From the NCBI GenBank assembly GCA_023627715.1, contig JAMAHW010000027.1, forward strand, positions 310,001 through 374,000: 64,000 nucleotides of DNA, given 5' to 3'. The notes beneath the pieces are model-generated. The model was not told the origin of the DNA. It did no database searches and worked only from the letters and a program-made list of their open reading frames with translations. The stretch's first letter is position 1, and each line of letters opens with the position of its first letter. This document shows positions 9,419 through 20,696 of this stretch, piece after piece. The position numbers were made by a program, and so were the translations under genes. The DNA comes from Periconia sp. R9002 (Eukaryota > Ascomycota > Dothideomycetes > Pleosporales > Periconiaceae).

Positions 9419-10843
9419 TCATGTCGTAGCCCACTCTTCAAAGGACAAGTCCACTTTCGGCCGGAGTGACAAATCAACGTTCATCGTATTATGCTCAATA
9501 GCGTCGAGTTCTCGTCTTGCTCGATCGGCGTAGATCTTATCAAGGGCAAGCGCACTAACTCCACGCAGTCCTAATGATTCCCATCCCTCAAATAAAGCGG
9601 TGGCAGCATCTCGCTGTGCCACTTTCGGAGCATGCATGGCGACCAAAAACAAGGGCGTCGCCATCCTCATGAACGCGCATCCAACCTTGTGCTTCTGGAG
9701 AAAACCCGCAATGTCCAAAATCTGCTCATAATAGTCTATCAAGTCCAAATAAGAAGCCGCAAGTCTGGGTGCAAGAATCGAGAAGAGGATCCGTGCTGAT
9801 GCGAAGTACGCAATGGTCAGAGCGGTAAAAGTGTTGCGAAACTCAAACTTCCCTAAATCCGTGGTCCAGAATAATCGTTCGCCTTTCGCCTCAGCTAGCT
9901 CTTGGTACTCAAGCCACAGATTGTTCACACTGTGTTTGAAATCCATATACACCTCCAGATTGATCTCTTTCTGCCCGATACAAAGTGATAACAATCGCAT
10001 AATATGTGTTATCACTTTTTGGAACATAGACAGACGTGGGTAGTTCGATGGCTCTTGTAGGATCTGCTCCGCACACATGGTATCTTGATCTTCCTTGTCG
10101 GTAGTAAGATATATGAACGCCATCTGGGTCCGAATGTGGAAGAATATGGGATATGAGATTTCGAACGTGCTGTGATTAGAACCTGTCATCGCCACCATCT
10201 TTGCTGCGCCCCTGATATGCTCCCGATATGCAGATGCACTAGTAGCATTCATTGCTTCGAAGAGGCTGAGGAGGACGGATGTCGTCATCATGTGAGTAGT
10301 GACTGGTCTTTTGGTGCGTAGTCCATGGCCATGATAATGTAACGCTTTTCCGTAAAGGGTATGAGCATCCTGATCGAGGGGCCTGTTTTTCGTCTTTAAG
10401 CTTGAGAAGGTTGATGCGATAGCCTGAAGAGCGAATTTGAGTGCACTATCCGTACTACCAGCTGACATTCCTGGGAGATCATATAGCCAAGTATGCTGAA
10501 CTTGAAGCTCCTCAGTCTCTCCGGTCTGGGTACAATATGCTATAAATTTTCCGTAGAAGACTTCGTTGATTGCATTCCGTTGTGATACCTGGGGAACTAT
10601 GCCATACAAGATATTTTGCGGCGCAAAATCTGGTTGTGAAATTTTGGAGATGGTGGTTCCTTTCGGGCCACTCTTTCGTTTTCGAGTTGTTCTTGTGGCG
10701 GTCATGTCTATGATGACGGGTCCAATAGGGGGCCCTGGACACGCGCGACCGAACCGAATACACATAAGGCATTGGGGCTGAGTTAGGTCGCATTTCATCC
10801 GATTCTTGCGACATGTTGCGCATGAGTTTTTTCGAGCAGGCAT
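9419..10843 (-). CDS. Zn2Cys6 fungal transcription factor
   Basis: Single-exon 474-residue regulator. The N terminus carries the binuclear zinc cluster with spacing C-x2-C-x6-C-x6-C-x2-C-x6-C (Cys 8, 11, 18, 25, 28, 35), then a basic linker (TTRKRKSGPKG) and a long helical middle region like the fungal transcription factor domain of pathway regulators. It should act in the nucleus as a DNA-binding activator or repressor recognising CGG-type half-sites (family knowledge). It is divergent from the methyltransferase gene across 779 bp and lies between that gene and the PKS side, a common position for a cluster-specific regulator. Direct targets are inferred, not shown. Confidence 0.92.
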   Translation of the reverse strand: MPARKNSCATCRKNRMKCDLTQPQCLMCIRFGRACPGPPIGPVIIDMTATRTTRKRKSGPKGTTISKISQPDFAPQNILYGIVPQVSQRNAINEVFYGKFIAYCTQTGETEELQVQHTWLYDLPGMSAGSTDSALKFALQAIASTFSSLKTKNRPLDQDAHTLYGKALHYHGHGLRTKRPVTTHMMTTSVLLSLFEAMNATSASAYREHIRGAAKMVAMTGSNHSTFEISYPIFFHIRTQMAFIYLTTDKEDQDTMCAEQILQEPSNYPRLSMFQKVITHIMRLLSLCIGQKEINLEVYMDFKHSVNNLWLEYQELAEAKGERLFWTTDLGKFEFRNTFTALTIAYFASARILFSILAPRLAASYLDLIDYYEQILDIAGFLQKHKVGCAFMRMATPLFLVAMHAPKVAQRDAATALFEGWESLGLRGVSALALDKIYADRARRELDAIEHNTMNVDLSLRPKVDLSFEEWATT

Positions 10844-11622
10844 GGCGTTATCGTATGTTTTGGTGTTGTAGAAGTTGAAAGGTGAGGTGTGTAAGTAATT
10901 ATGGGCGTGTCTGTCTGTGCATTGATTTGGGGTCCGGATTTAGCGGGTGCAAGTGGTATACACCGACACTAACTATACTATTTCTGGTAGGGGCAAATAT
11001 ACTAATCTCTCGCGTCTGCCTTCAATATCGGGCAGCAGGCGGATTCTAGAGTGCCAGACTACCAGTAAAGAAGTTTTAAGGTCGGTTTCGTAAATCCCAC
11101 ACTTTAATGCGAATAGCGTAAGTGGAAAGGGTCAGAAGCCAACGATTATTTCAATTGAATATAATCTACGCAGTTGCAGCAGAGCAACCAAACTAGTTTA
11201 TCGGTAGGATTCCCGTCGTAAAATTGCAATAACAAATACCTACATATACAATCTAGGTATTGCCCCGCATTACAGAAGACGCTCATCTATGGCTCATAAC
11301 ACAGACCTAGGACCAAAATCATAATCTAAAGTTAGAATGACTATGAGTAACAAGTTAGCATATGACGATTCATAGTAAGAAATTAGTCCGTAGTAATAGC
11401 ATAATGGGGCCAGATTGTATGCCAGCGTTTTCCTAATTGGAACAAAAATTTTGTTAGTTTCTCACGTTACGCGACGGGGCGTACACCTCGGGGCCAAAGA
11501 AAAGATATATAAATACGGGCAAGCTGCTAGATATACCATCTTGGTTTATTAGAACAGGCAAAGTAAAACCTGCAACTTGAAACTCCTTCGAACATAACCC
11601 CAGCTTATTCTCGCTATAAACT
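10844..11622. other. Divergent promoter between Zn2Cys6 factor and methyltransferase
   Basis: A 779 bp AT-rich, non-coding spacer shared by two outward-facing genes. It holds TCCGGA near 10932 and a TATATAAATA core element at 11506-11515 for the methyltransferase. No coding frame seen. Confidence 0.6.
11506..11515 (+). promoter_or_regulatory. TATA box of methyltransferase gene
   Basis: TATATAAATA lies 117 bp before the ATG at 11623. It is the strongest core-promoter match in this divergent region. Confidence 0.55.
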
Positions 11623-12575
11623 ATGTCCGCTCCGCCTACCGGTAAGTTTTTCTAGTATGTAGAGAACATTCGGATTCCGTTCAAGACTTTTTTGACATCT
11701 TGTATCGAATATGCCTCAAGTCTGCTGACTTTTGTTTCCTTGATTTAGCCCAAGAAGGCCTCGCAGCTTTCGCCTCTGTAATCAACGTCTACGAGCACAG
11801 GATCGGCCATGTATGCCGCGCAGTCGCTTCTCATATTCCTGAACTCCTCAAGTCATTTCCTCCCACCGGAGGTGTAGTTCTTGACAACGCGTGCGGGACC
11901 GGCGCCGTCACTGAAGAGCTGCTGAAAAAGTTCCCAACGGCAGAAATCTACGCAGCTGATGTTGTGCCGCCCATGGTCAACGGCTTTAAGGCAGTCATGG
12001 AGCAGAACCCTGCAATGAAGAACCAAGTCAAGGAGATCAGGCTGGAAGACGCTCAAGCTCTTACTTTCGCGGATGACACCTTTGATGCAAGCATCACCAA
12101 CTTCGGTCTCTTCTTCCTGCCGCAGCCATTAGAGGGTGCCAAGCACATCTACCGTACTCTGAAACCCGGTGGAACCGCTGTGGTCACCGCCTGGAAAGTG
12201 TTCGGATTCAAACCTATTCTCTGGGAAATTCAGAGCCAATTGAAGCCGGCGAATCCTCTTACTGAACTTCCGCTCATGGAACCATGGTGCGACTCCGCTT
12301 TGACAGAGAAGTTCCTAAAAGATGCGGGATTCCAGGAAGTCAATTTCAGTATTGTGAAGGAAGGTCTATGGGGCAAAGACAAGGAGGATCTGAAGAATGT
12401 TCTGCTTGAAAATATGGATACCCTCACGCAACGTAACTGGACCGCGGATGAGAGGGCCCAGCTACCTGCCTACATCTCGAAGATTATTGAGGAGCAGCAG
12501 GGAAAATTTTGTATCACAGATGGCGAGAGAGTTGGCGTGATGATGGAGGCTTGGGTTGCCGTCGCCACGAAGTAG
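11623..12575 (+). CDS. SAM-dependent class I methyltransferase
   Basis: Two exons, 11623-11641 (encoding only MSAPPT plus one base) and 11749-12575, joined by a 107 bp intron (GTAAGT...TTTAG; phase consistent, giving TAQEGLAAF). The protein is about 281 residues. The Rossmann SAM site is clear: VLDNACGTGAVTEELL (motif I), an acidic residue at the end of beta-2 (EIYAADVVPP), LEDAQALTF (motif II/III) and NFGLFFLPQP. Then comes YRTLKPGGTAVVTAW, typical of the UbiE/Methyltransf_11 type that acts on small molecules. The substrate is unknown. Its position beside the Zn2Cys6 regulator suggests a tailoring O-, N- or C-methylation in the polyketide pathway (inference). Confidence 0.88.
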
Positions 12576-13395
12576 GCTTTAAGAGTGAATTTTGAGGACT
12601 TAAAATTCCAATGTTTCGCACGGCTTTCTTCATGTAGGACAAAATTTCCGATTACACAGTTCATCATGAATGTCGTGAAGAGAATGACGACTGTGATTCA
12701 TATACGCTTCACTCAAAAATGAGATTCTACGAGTAGCAAGATTCAGCGCTAGAGATTAAATATATTTCAACTATAATATCCGTCTAATCCACAATGCTAA
12801 TCGCCGACTTCTCCCCCATAAATCGCGTGATTTGCAGCATCAAAAGCATCATTGATACATGCATAGGTATGCATCAACTGGTCGATCTCCGTTGTAGGCA
12901 GTCACGCGGGTGTCTAAATATTCCGCACTCACAAAACACTATAAGGACCTAAGGACCTGTAGGATAGTAATAAAAGAAATATATTTTCTTAAATAGCAAA
13001 TTTAGTAAAATAATAGTAATTTTTTTTATAGAAATACTCTCCTTGTATCCTACTTACTATTAAGAAATCTATAATTTTAGGGGAAAGAGACCCTTAAAGA
13101 GTTATACGTGGAGGTAAGTGTTGTAAGTGCGGGCTATTTCTACACCCGCGTGAGTGCCTATGCATGTAAGACATGTTCGCTTGTTTGCTCGCGTGTGCTA
13201 TTCGTACGAGATAGACCTAACAACCGCTCCATCTATCCGGTCTAGGCAGACGCTTTTTACACGCATACATACGTCTATACCTAAACACGAATACAAACAT
13301 GCAATTTTGCTGAGAACGTTAACAAAACATTCCCCGAAACCTCTCGTGCCCCTTTTTTTTTAATTCTAACAACACAACTCACCCCTCACACCAAC
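12576..13395. other. Intergenic, 820 bp, strongly AT-rich core
   Basis: The segment 12950-13090 is almost pure A/T with short inverted AT runs, possibly a decayed repeat. I looked for terminal inverted repeats and found no convincing pair. The right part is the promoter of the LDAH-like gene. It also marks the step from accessory genes to housekeeping genes. Confidence 0.4.
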
Positions 13396-14563
13396 ATGCC
13401 AACAAAACCCCTCCCGAACAAAGTCCAATACACCACCGCCACCCCCTCCAAACCCGCAGACTACACCATCTTCTTCATCCCCGGAAACCCAGGAATTATC
13501 GAATTCTACGCCCTCTTCCTCAAAACCTTACACCAGCGTGTCTCCCAAAAGCTGAGTGCCACGAGCATTAACGTCGATGTTATAGGAATCACGCTCCGAG
13601 GATTCGAGTGCGGAGACGATGGTGAGAAAGATGACGTACGTTACAAAGCCCCATTATTCTATCCAGAGATTTATAATAATGGAATACGGTGTATGATTGG
13701 TAGATCCGCAGCGCGCCCGAGTTTCAAAGCCTACCTCTAGATATCGACGCACAGCTATCCTTCCTCACAGCCAATCTCAAGGACCTGCAAAACCGCAATC
13801 CTTCTACAAAATTAATTCTAGCAGGGCATTCCCTAGGCTCTTTTTTGACTATGGAGCTCCTCCAACATCACCGCCACAGTTTTCGGCATAGTTCTACAGA
13901 CACCGAGCTCAACATCGTCGGTGCAATGGCCGTTTTCCCCGCCCTCACGCACCTCGCGCGCAGCAAGTCCGGAAAAGTGGTCAACTTTCTTGCAGGGATC
14001 CCTGGGTTAGTGTTCACCGTTGCGGCGATGTTGTGGGTGTTGGGGTTATTACTACCAGTAGGAGTGTTGAGGCGGGGCGTGGAGTGGATGTTTGGGTACC
14101 CGGAGGATGCGGCGGAGACGGTAACGAGGTGGTTGGGAAGTCGGTGGGGGGTGTGGGAGAGTGTGTAAGTTCATGGATTTTTGATTGTTGATGAAGAGGT
14201 TTGCTGACGAGGATGAATAGACATTTAGGAAGGGAGGAAATGGTGAGAATTGCGGAAGATAGGTGGGATGATGAGACGTGGGGATCGGGGATTCATCTTT
14301 TGGTCGGGGAGAAGGACGATTGGGTGCCTGGTAGGGAGTGGGAAGATTTATTGTTGAAGCGGACACGGAGTGGACAAGCTCAGGGGAAAATCGCAGATAC
14401 AGAGATGGACTATGGTACAGCGAGTTCTAAGAGAGGCGTGGATGTGCAAGTGAAGAACGTAGGAGGTGGAGCTCCGCATGACTTTGCGATCCGGCATGCA
14501 GTTCACACTGCTGAGGTGGCAGCTACGAGCGTTTGTGAGATTATTTCTCGTTGTGAGACTTGA
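13396..14563 (+). CDS. Lipid droplet-associated serine hydrolase (LDAH-like, DUF2305 family)
   Basis: Three exons, 13396-13635, 13704-14164 and 14221-14563 (phases 0 and 2 checked), giving 347 residues. It is an alpha/beta hydrolase of the LDAH family, linked to lipid droplets and neutral lipid turnover (family knowledge). Seen in sequence: the N-terminal IFFIPGNPG(I)IEFY strand-loop that forms the oxyanion hole, the nucleophile elbow AGHSLGSFL at about 13820, a long hydrophobic segment (GLVFTVAAMLWVLGLLLPVG) likely to insert into the droplet or ER membrane, then LLVGEKDDWVP carrying the acid residue and GGAPHDFAIRH with the catalytic His. The elbow lies in exon 2, which has no ATG near its beginning. 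It is tail-to-tail with the NmrA-like gene, 77 bp apart. Confidence 0.88.
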
Positions 14564-14640
14564 TCATACGAACTTTGGATTCACAGAGTACTAGCTCCAT
14601 AATAACACCCAGAGAGCGCGCCCTTCCTTCCAGGAGTTAC

Positions 14641-15847
14641 CTATTTCTTAGTCTTCAACATATCCGGGCTAATGTCACCCAGATCCATCTTTTCCCCCTT
14701 TCCATCGAGCACTTCTTTGACAAAGTCCTTGAACGCCATGGGCTCCAAGTCAGGGTACAATTCCCTCGCGTCGAGATAGCATAGATACTTTGCATTCTCC
14801 AACGTGTTGTCGCTGCGCACATACTTCGCGACGACATAGTCGAATTGGGACTGGGTGATTCTGTTCACAATCTGTCCTGGATCGGCCTTAAACGCCGCGC
14901 GTGCTTCTTCGCGCTTCGCGACGACGTGTTCATGCGTGACCTGCAAAATCACTCCATCAGTCCAAAAGTCTAGCTTTGAAAAGCACCAAACCATTCCAAG
15001 ACGAAGAACTCACATTCGTAACCTCAACCCTCTCCCCACAAACCTCCTCCACAATCCCAATCACCTCCCTCTGCGACAACCTCTCCCCCCAACAAACAAC
15101 CTTCCCATTAACCGTCCTCTCGTCCTTCAAAATCCTCACCACAAACCTCCCAATATCCCGCTTATCCGTAAGCAAATTCTCCATCGTCCCCTCGCCAACC
15201 ACCTCATTCGCCGGGAGCACGAGAATGTAATCCAACTTCCCACTGGGTACTCTGGGCACGCTAATCTGATACCAATACCCAACATCGATGATGGTGTAGG
15301 GAATGTGATGGTGCCAGATGCGCTGGAACACGGCTTCCTTTTCATCGCGGAGCACCATGATGCCGCCTGGAGCGCACGGAATCGACCACGAGCAGGGCAC
15401 GAAACGGCGTGTACCGGCGAGCGCGATGGCGTCGACGAGTTTGAGCTCTGTATGCTTGCTTTGGAATCCAATAGCGCTGAGGATCACGTCGTACCCTTTC
15501 AAAGCCGGCGCAATCGAGGAGATGGCATCGTTTTCGAGGTCGCAACTCATGATCGCAATGCCTCGTGATTCGAGCGACTTGACGGCGGGCTTTTGGAGGG
15601 ACGAGGGGCGGATGAGGCAGGTAAGTTCCTGAAAATGTTTAGTTAGTTCGTGTTCCATTGCTCTAAAACAAATGATAAGAGTCCACAAAGCTCCCTCACC
15701 CCAAAAACCGACCGACAAGTTTCAAAAGACCAAAGAGAAAAATTGTTCACTCACAAACCCCCCATCCCCCTCCAACGCCCTAACAATCTCCCTCCCCGTA
15801 AGCCCCGTCCCTCCAATCACCAAAACCTTTTGGATCGCAGTCGTCAT
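14641..15847 (-). CDS. NmrA-like NAD(P)-binding reductase (isoflavone reductase-like)
   Basis: Three exons on the minus strand: 15755-15847, 15014-15628 and 14641-14940, all joined in phase 0, giving 335 residues. Exon 1 encodes the dinucleotide fold: KVLVIGGTGLTGREIV (GxxGxxG). Later come SAIGFQSKHTELKLVDAI and FVPCSWSIPC, then YTIIDVGYWYQISVP and a C-terminal substrate region, the layout of NmrA/isoflavone-reductase-like short-chain dehydrogenases. Such proteins are either NAD(P)H-dependent small-molecule reductases or redox-sensing regulators, and the sequence does not decide which. No transmembrane segment or signal peptide. Confidence 0.87.
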
Positions 15848-16486
15848 CGTAAGAACAAAACAACAACCAAGTCAATCTCGAATAAAAAATCAAAAGTTTC
15901 CAACCCAAAGATATCCCCTGGAAGAGAGAAGGAAAAAGAGCAACACGTAAGAACGATGTGGTATTTATACCTCTTCCCATCCTTCTCTCCTTCCAAGACA
16001 AAAATCAATACATATCTTTCCTAGAGCCCCAGAGGCGAAATGAATTATGTTACCGCATCTACTCGTCTAGATAATCGTCGCACCAAAACATCAGTCCCGC
16101 AGGATCCTTCCCTTCCTTGCTCACTCCATGTAAATAGTCTTAAGTAATCCGCCCCGAGAGCAAAAAAAAGTGCAATTAATTCCCCTCTCATCAGCCCATT
16201 CGTCGATGGTAGCGCTTATAGAGCTTACATAACCGCATAACCTCACTTTTTTTTGCACAACGGAGAGTTTTGTAAGTCGTGCGGGCGGATATAGGTACAT
16301 AGCTAGGGCGATTGGAAGACCAGGATAAGTATTAAATTACCTAGGTAGGTACCTAAGTGGATTGGATTGGATGGTTATGCATGTACATAGGTAAGTAAGT
16401 AGGCCCGATTTTTGCGAAATAACGCCATCCCCCCTCCCTTTCCAACATCTTTTTTTCGTCGCTTTCAGAAATTCCCACGTAGAACA
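15848..16486. other. Intergenic, 639 bp, promoter of NmrA-like gene
   Basis: Non-coding. Contains the palindromic tract CCTAGGTAGGTACCTA near 16340-16357, one of several related TAGGTACCTA-type motifs in the window, and T/A-homopolymer runs. Confidence 0.4.
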
Positions 16487-19400
16487 CTACCCCAAAACCC
16501 TCTCAACAACCCACTCCCCGACCCTCCCTTCCTTCCTCTGCACCACCCTCCGCACACCCAACCCCCACCCCACACTCCCCCTCTCGCCGACCAGCGAAAG
16601 CTCGACTTCGCATTCCCTCCTCTGCACCTTGTCATCAGGCGTACCACTCGCAAGCTCGACGACCTTGCCCTTGGGCTTCGACACGTCGAGTAAAGGCGTG
16701 CCCAGCGCGATGTTGATGAGCTGCGGCCGCGTGATGGGGGTGAGGGGGTGGAATCGCGTTTTCGGCTGGGTTTGTTTTGTGGAGGGCGAGGAGCGCTGGA
16801 GGTGCGAATACACGATGTAGCCTGGCATTTTGGCGGGGGGTGTGCGGGAGAGGAGGGATGAAGGGTGAAGGTAGACGTATTTGGCCTCCGGGGTTGAGGT
16901 TTTGGAGGATGAGGAGGAAGGGAAGAGTGTGATGTATGGTACGGCGATTGCTGTTTTTGGTTTGCGAGGGAGTTCGGGGGGGTTGGGGGCGAGGTCTGCT
17001 CGCATCGCGATGTGGTCTATGAAACCTGCGGCGCAGATCTGCGTGAGGAGGTTGATGGTGGCGTCTGAGGGCGGTGGGAGTCGCGGGTTGTATGTTGTGC
17101 CGGGAAGGGCGGTGGGACGGTGCGCACGCACGATGGAGGTGAGTTGTTGGCGGAGCTGGCTGGCTTCGTGCATGGCTTTTGAGTTGAGGAACATGGAGGC
17201 GCAGAAGGCGAGGGGATCGGCTTCGTGGGCGTAGGCGCAGACGGCGTTGTTGAGCTTGATGCAGTCGGCTTTGTTGGCGTTGATGCTGAGTTGCGCGAGC
17301 GCCGCGTTGTAGGTCTTGCGCCGTTGGCTGCGCTGCGCGGCTTCGAGATTGGCTTGCTCGCTGCGGATCGTGTCTTCTGCTTCAGGTGAGGGTGACCGTA
17401 GGTTTAGTTTGCTTTCAGGGACGAGGAGTTCGGGGACGGAGAGGGCGGCCACGAGGGCGATGGTTTCGGCTGCCAGGTTCTGCGCGATGCCCATGATAAG
17501 CATGCGCGCGAAGCGTGGGTTGAGAGGATAGAGGGAGAGCTCCTGCCCGAGCTTGGTCACTTTTCCATCCGGTGACAGAGCACCCAGGTAGGTGAGGAGG
17601 TTTTCGGCTTTTCGTAGACTGTGGCGATCCGGGGGTGTTGGAAAGGGGAAGTTGACGACAGGAGCTCCCATGCTTCTCAGCTGAAGAACGACGCCCTCGA
17701 GCGGCGTTCGCATGATCTCAGGCTCGGCGTACTCTTCGAAATCACGTTCGAAAACGGCCGAAGAGTATAGTCGGTAGCAGTGGCCGGGTCCCGTACGACC
17801 AGCACGACCAGCTCGCTGGTTGGCACTGGCCTTGCTGATCCAGCCGATTTCGAAGCTCTGGACGCCAGTGATGCGGTCGAACTTCTTCTCTTTTGCTCTT
17901 CCGCAGTCAAAGACATACCGTACACCAGGAATAGTCAAACTCGTCTCTGCAACATTGGTAGCTAGAACGATCAAGCGGGACCCTTCTGGCGGTGGTTCGA
18001 AGACGCGGAGTTGTTGGTTCGTAGGGAGTTGAGAGTAAAGCGGTAACACATGGACTTTGGTCTCCTTTTCTTCACCGTCATCCTCTCCAATGTCGAATTC
18101 GTCATCATCGTCGTTGTCTGCTCCCATGATAATAGAGCCTTCTGAGTCTGAGCCATCATCATCTTCAAGATCTTGCGCTTGCTCGCGTAGTTCGATATCT
18201 TCTTCCTCAAGCGGCGCCTCTTCTGCAGAGATTTGAACTTTGCCAAGCTTGACATCGTGACCTTGGGTAGAAGGGAAGGTTTCTTTAAGCTTCTTCGCTA
18301 GCTGCGTGATTTCATTCTGGCCAGTGAGAAACACCAACATCCCTCCCCGCGGGAGCTTGCGATGACCTCTGCACACTTTCCTGAACATCTCCTCGACGTA
18401 ATCTCGCTGGGTCCGACGAGCAAAGTGGTTGGTAACGGTGAATTGACGACCTTCTGCCTTCATCAGGGGAGGTGGACCCTGTCGAAACAGACGCTTATTG
18501 TCCGTGAAATCCGAAATTCTGAGCGTAGCAGACATGATGATGAGCTTGAGCGGCGTGGTTTTTGGATCCTTTCGAGCCATTTCCGCGCGAAGGTCGACAA
18601 TCCTACTCAACATGCCAATCAGAATATCCGTGTTGACGCTGCGCTCGTGTGCTTCGTCGATGACGATGGCCGAGTACTTGGTCAGGACAAAGTCTTGCGA
18701 TATCTCACGCAAAAGAACACCATCCGTCATGAACTTCACCGCCGTCTTCGCGCTGGTCGAAGTGTCGAACCGGATTTGGTACGCAACTTTCGCCTTGTCA
18801 TTCCCCAGTTCATCTCCAACGCGCTTCGACATGCTCACAGCAGCCACTCGTCGCGGTTGCGTGACGCCAATCATGCCCGGTGTTGGTCCTCCTGGGGCTC
18901 CATATCCTGCTTCGTACAGAAATTGTGGCACCTGTGTAGTCTTTCCGCTACCTGTAGCTCCCCATACCACCACAACATCGTTGTTGTGTATCGCCTCCAT
19001 AATCTTTTGTTCTTCAGCAACTACGGGAAGCTGCAGTCTTGCTTCCTGAATCTCGGGACTCCTTTCCACAGTGACACTGTACGCTTTTCTCGTGGCATCC
19101 GTGGCAGTGTTTGATTGAAGTTCAGCAGGCAAAGGATCTTGTTCAGGCGCGCGGGGCGTGAAGTTGGCCGGTTTAGCCGGTATAGCGTATGTTAGGTTGT
19201 TTGTGGGGACGAACCCAATGGCTTCGTTCCTCTGCTGTGTCGCCCACGCCTTGAACGCTGATGCTCGCTGCTTTCTCGCAGCTTTCTTATCTCCTTCTTC
19301 GCTCGTCTCGCTAACGCTGCCACTCTCTTCTTCGGAGCTCGTCGCTTCCTCTTCATCGGAGTCCAGCGCTGAATCCGCATCTTCAGAAGTATCCTCATCC

Positions 19401-20308
19401 GACTGATCCGATTCCACCTCCACATCCTCATTTTCATCTCCATCCTCGTCCGAGCTGAAACCCTCCCATTCTACCTCTTCTTCTGCCACTACTACCGGCT
19501 CTTTGGGGCCTTTCCGCCGTTTTCTCGTTTGTATAATCGGCTTTCCTTCGTCATCTAGCTCAAGCGGTCTCTTCAGCCCGCCACCAAAAAGGCCTGCCCC
19601 GGCGAACGGCTTGGTCGGTTGTTGCACCGCAGCGCTTTCCACAGGTCTATCATCCACATCATCCTCCGCTGGCGACCGATCTCGCTTTCGCTTTTCACCG
19701 TTCATGTTCGTAGACGTAGCGCCCGATTCTGGAGCCTCCCCTTCCCCGTCTCCTTCCTCCTCCTCTTCTGACGCCTCCTCCTGCTCCGACGCCTCAAACC
19801 CCCTAACCTCCCTCTTCTGCAGCAATATCCTCTCATTCTTCTCCACATCAATCCCAGCCTTCCTTTCCGCCAGCGCGCGCTTCAACTTCTCCCTCTTAGT
19901 ATCATCGCCACCGCGGCCCAGGTTCGTCGAGCTACGGAACAGGCTCGTATCGACTTTTTGCGCGGCGAGTTTCTTGAGGAGCGCGAGGTTTTCTTCCTTT
20001 TTGAGCTTTGTGTCCTAGAATAGCACAAGGTCTTGTTAGCTAGGTTTTTCTTCCCATATTGGACAGGGGGGGAATGATCATACAATGTACTTATCCAACC
20101 TCTTCTTCTTCTTGCCGCTCATCTTGCCGCGCTGCTGCTCTACCAATTCATCCTTGAGCTTGCGTTTGCGCTCTTCGCGCTCGCGCTGCTGTGCTGGTAG
20201 GATCTCTGTCGCATTCGCATCGTCGATCGTCTCTTCGCCTCCTCCTCCTCCGGCTTTCCGCCGCGCGAGGACCTTGTGTTTGCGCTGCCGGGGCACGAAT
20301 TTCGGCAT
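16487..20308 (-). CDS. ECM16: DEAH-box RNA helicase, ECM16/DHR1 (DHX37) family
   Basis: Nucleolar helicase that dislodges U3 snoRNA during 18S rRNA maturation (knowledge of yeast Dhr1). Two exons: 20084-20308 (75 codons) and 16487-20014, phase 0, giving 1250 residues. The N-terminal signature MSGKKKKRLDKYI is typical of this family. A long acidic/serine-rich region (residues about 130-330) precedes the motor. Motor motifs: GATGSGKTTQ (Walker A, about residue 427), DEAHERSVNTD (about 525), IIMSATL, and QRAGRAGRTGPGHCYRLY (motif VI). An acidic insert (EDDDGSDSEG) splits the RecA2 domain, and helicase-associated and OB-fold regions follow. Length and order match the family. It is divergent from the PAC3-like gene. 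Confidence 0.95.
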
Positions 20309-20696
20309 CTTCGACTGTGCTGTGGCGCGAAGAAGCAGTCCCTTGCTCTCTCTCTTTTCTTCCGCTTGCCGAAAAAAGCAAGAAAATTGCGCAGGTCGAT
20401 CAACACGAGAGACCGTCCGTTCAAAGGGTGCGTAGCAATGGTCGAGGGTCTTGAAGCCAATAATTTATTTTAGACTGGAGACAGACGGGCAAATAATTTT
20501 GGCGGGGATATCCAATCAGCCTATCGGGGCTTGAATTGACCGACATCCACGCACCGGGCGGTGTGGAGGGGCAGAATCATTCACGATCTCACATCTCTCT
20601 TTACATACCTAGGTACACAATTAATACATACGACTCCAACCATCTCCTCTAAATTACCACAAAATCAACTCCCCACACACATCCATACCGTACACG
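20309..20696. other. Divergent promoter of ECM16 and PAC3-like gene
   Basis: 388 bp of non-coding sequence feeding two outward genes. A CCTAGGTACAC motif lies near 20609. No clear TATA box on either side. Confidence 0.45.

Noticed and set aside
12950..13090. Possible transposon remnant in AT-rich block
   Set aside because: Searched for terminal inverted repeats; only short AT palindromes that arise easily by chance.
18362..19114. 250-codon plus-strand frame opposite ECM16 helicase motifs
   Set aside because: Overlaps essential helicase motifs on the other strand; composition is that of a shadow frame.
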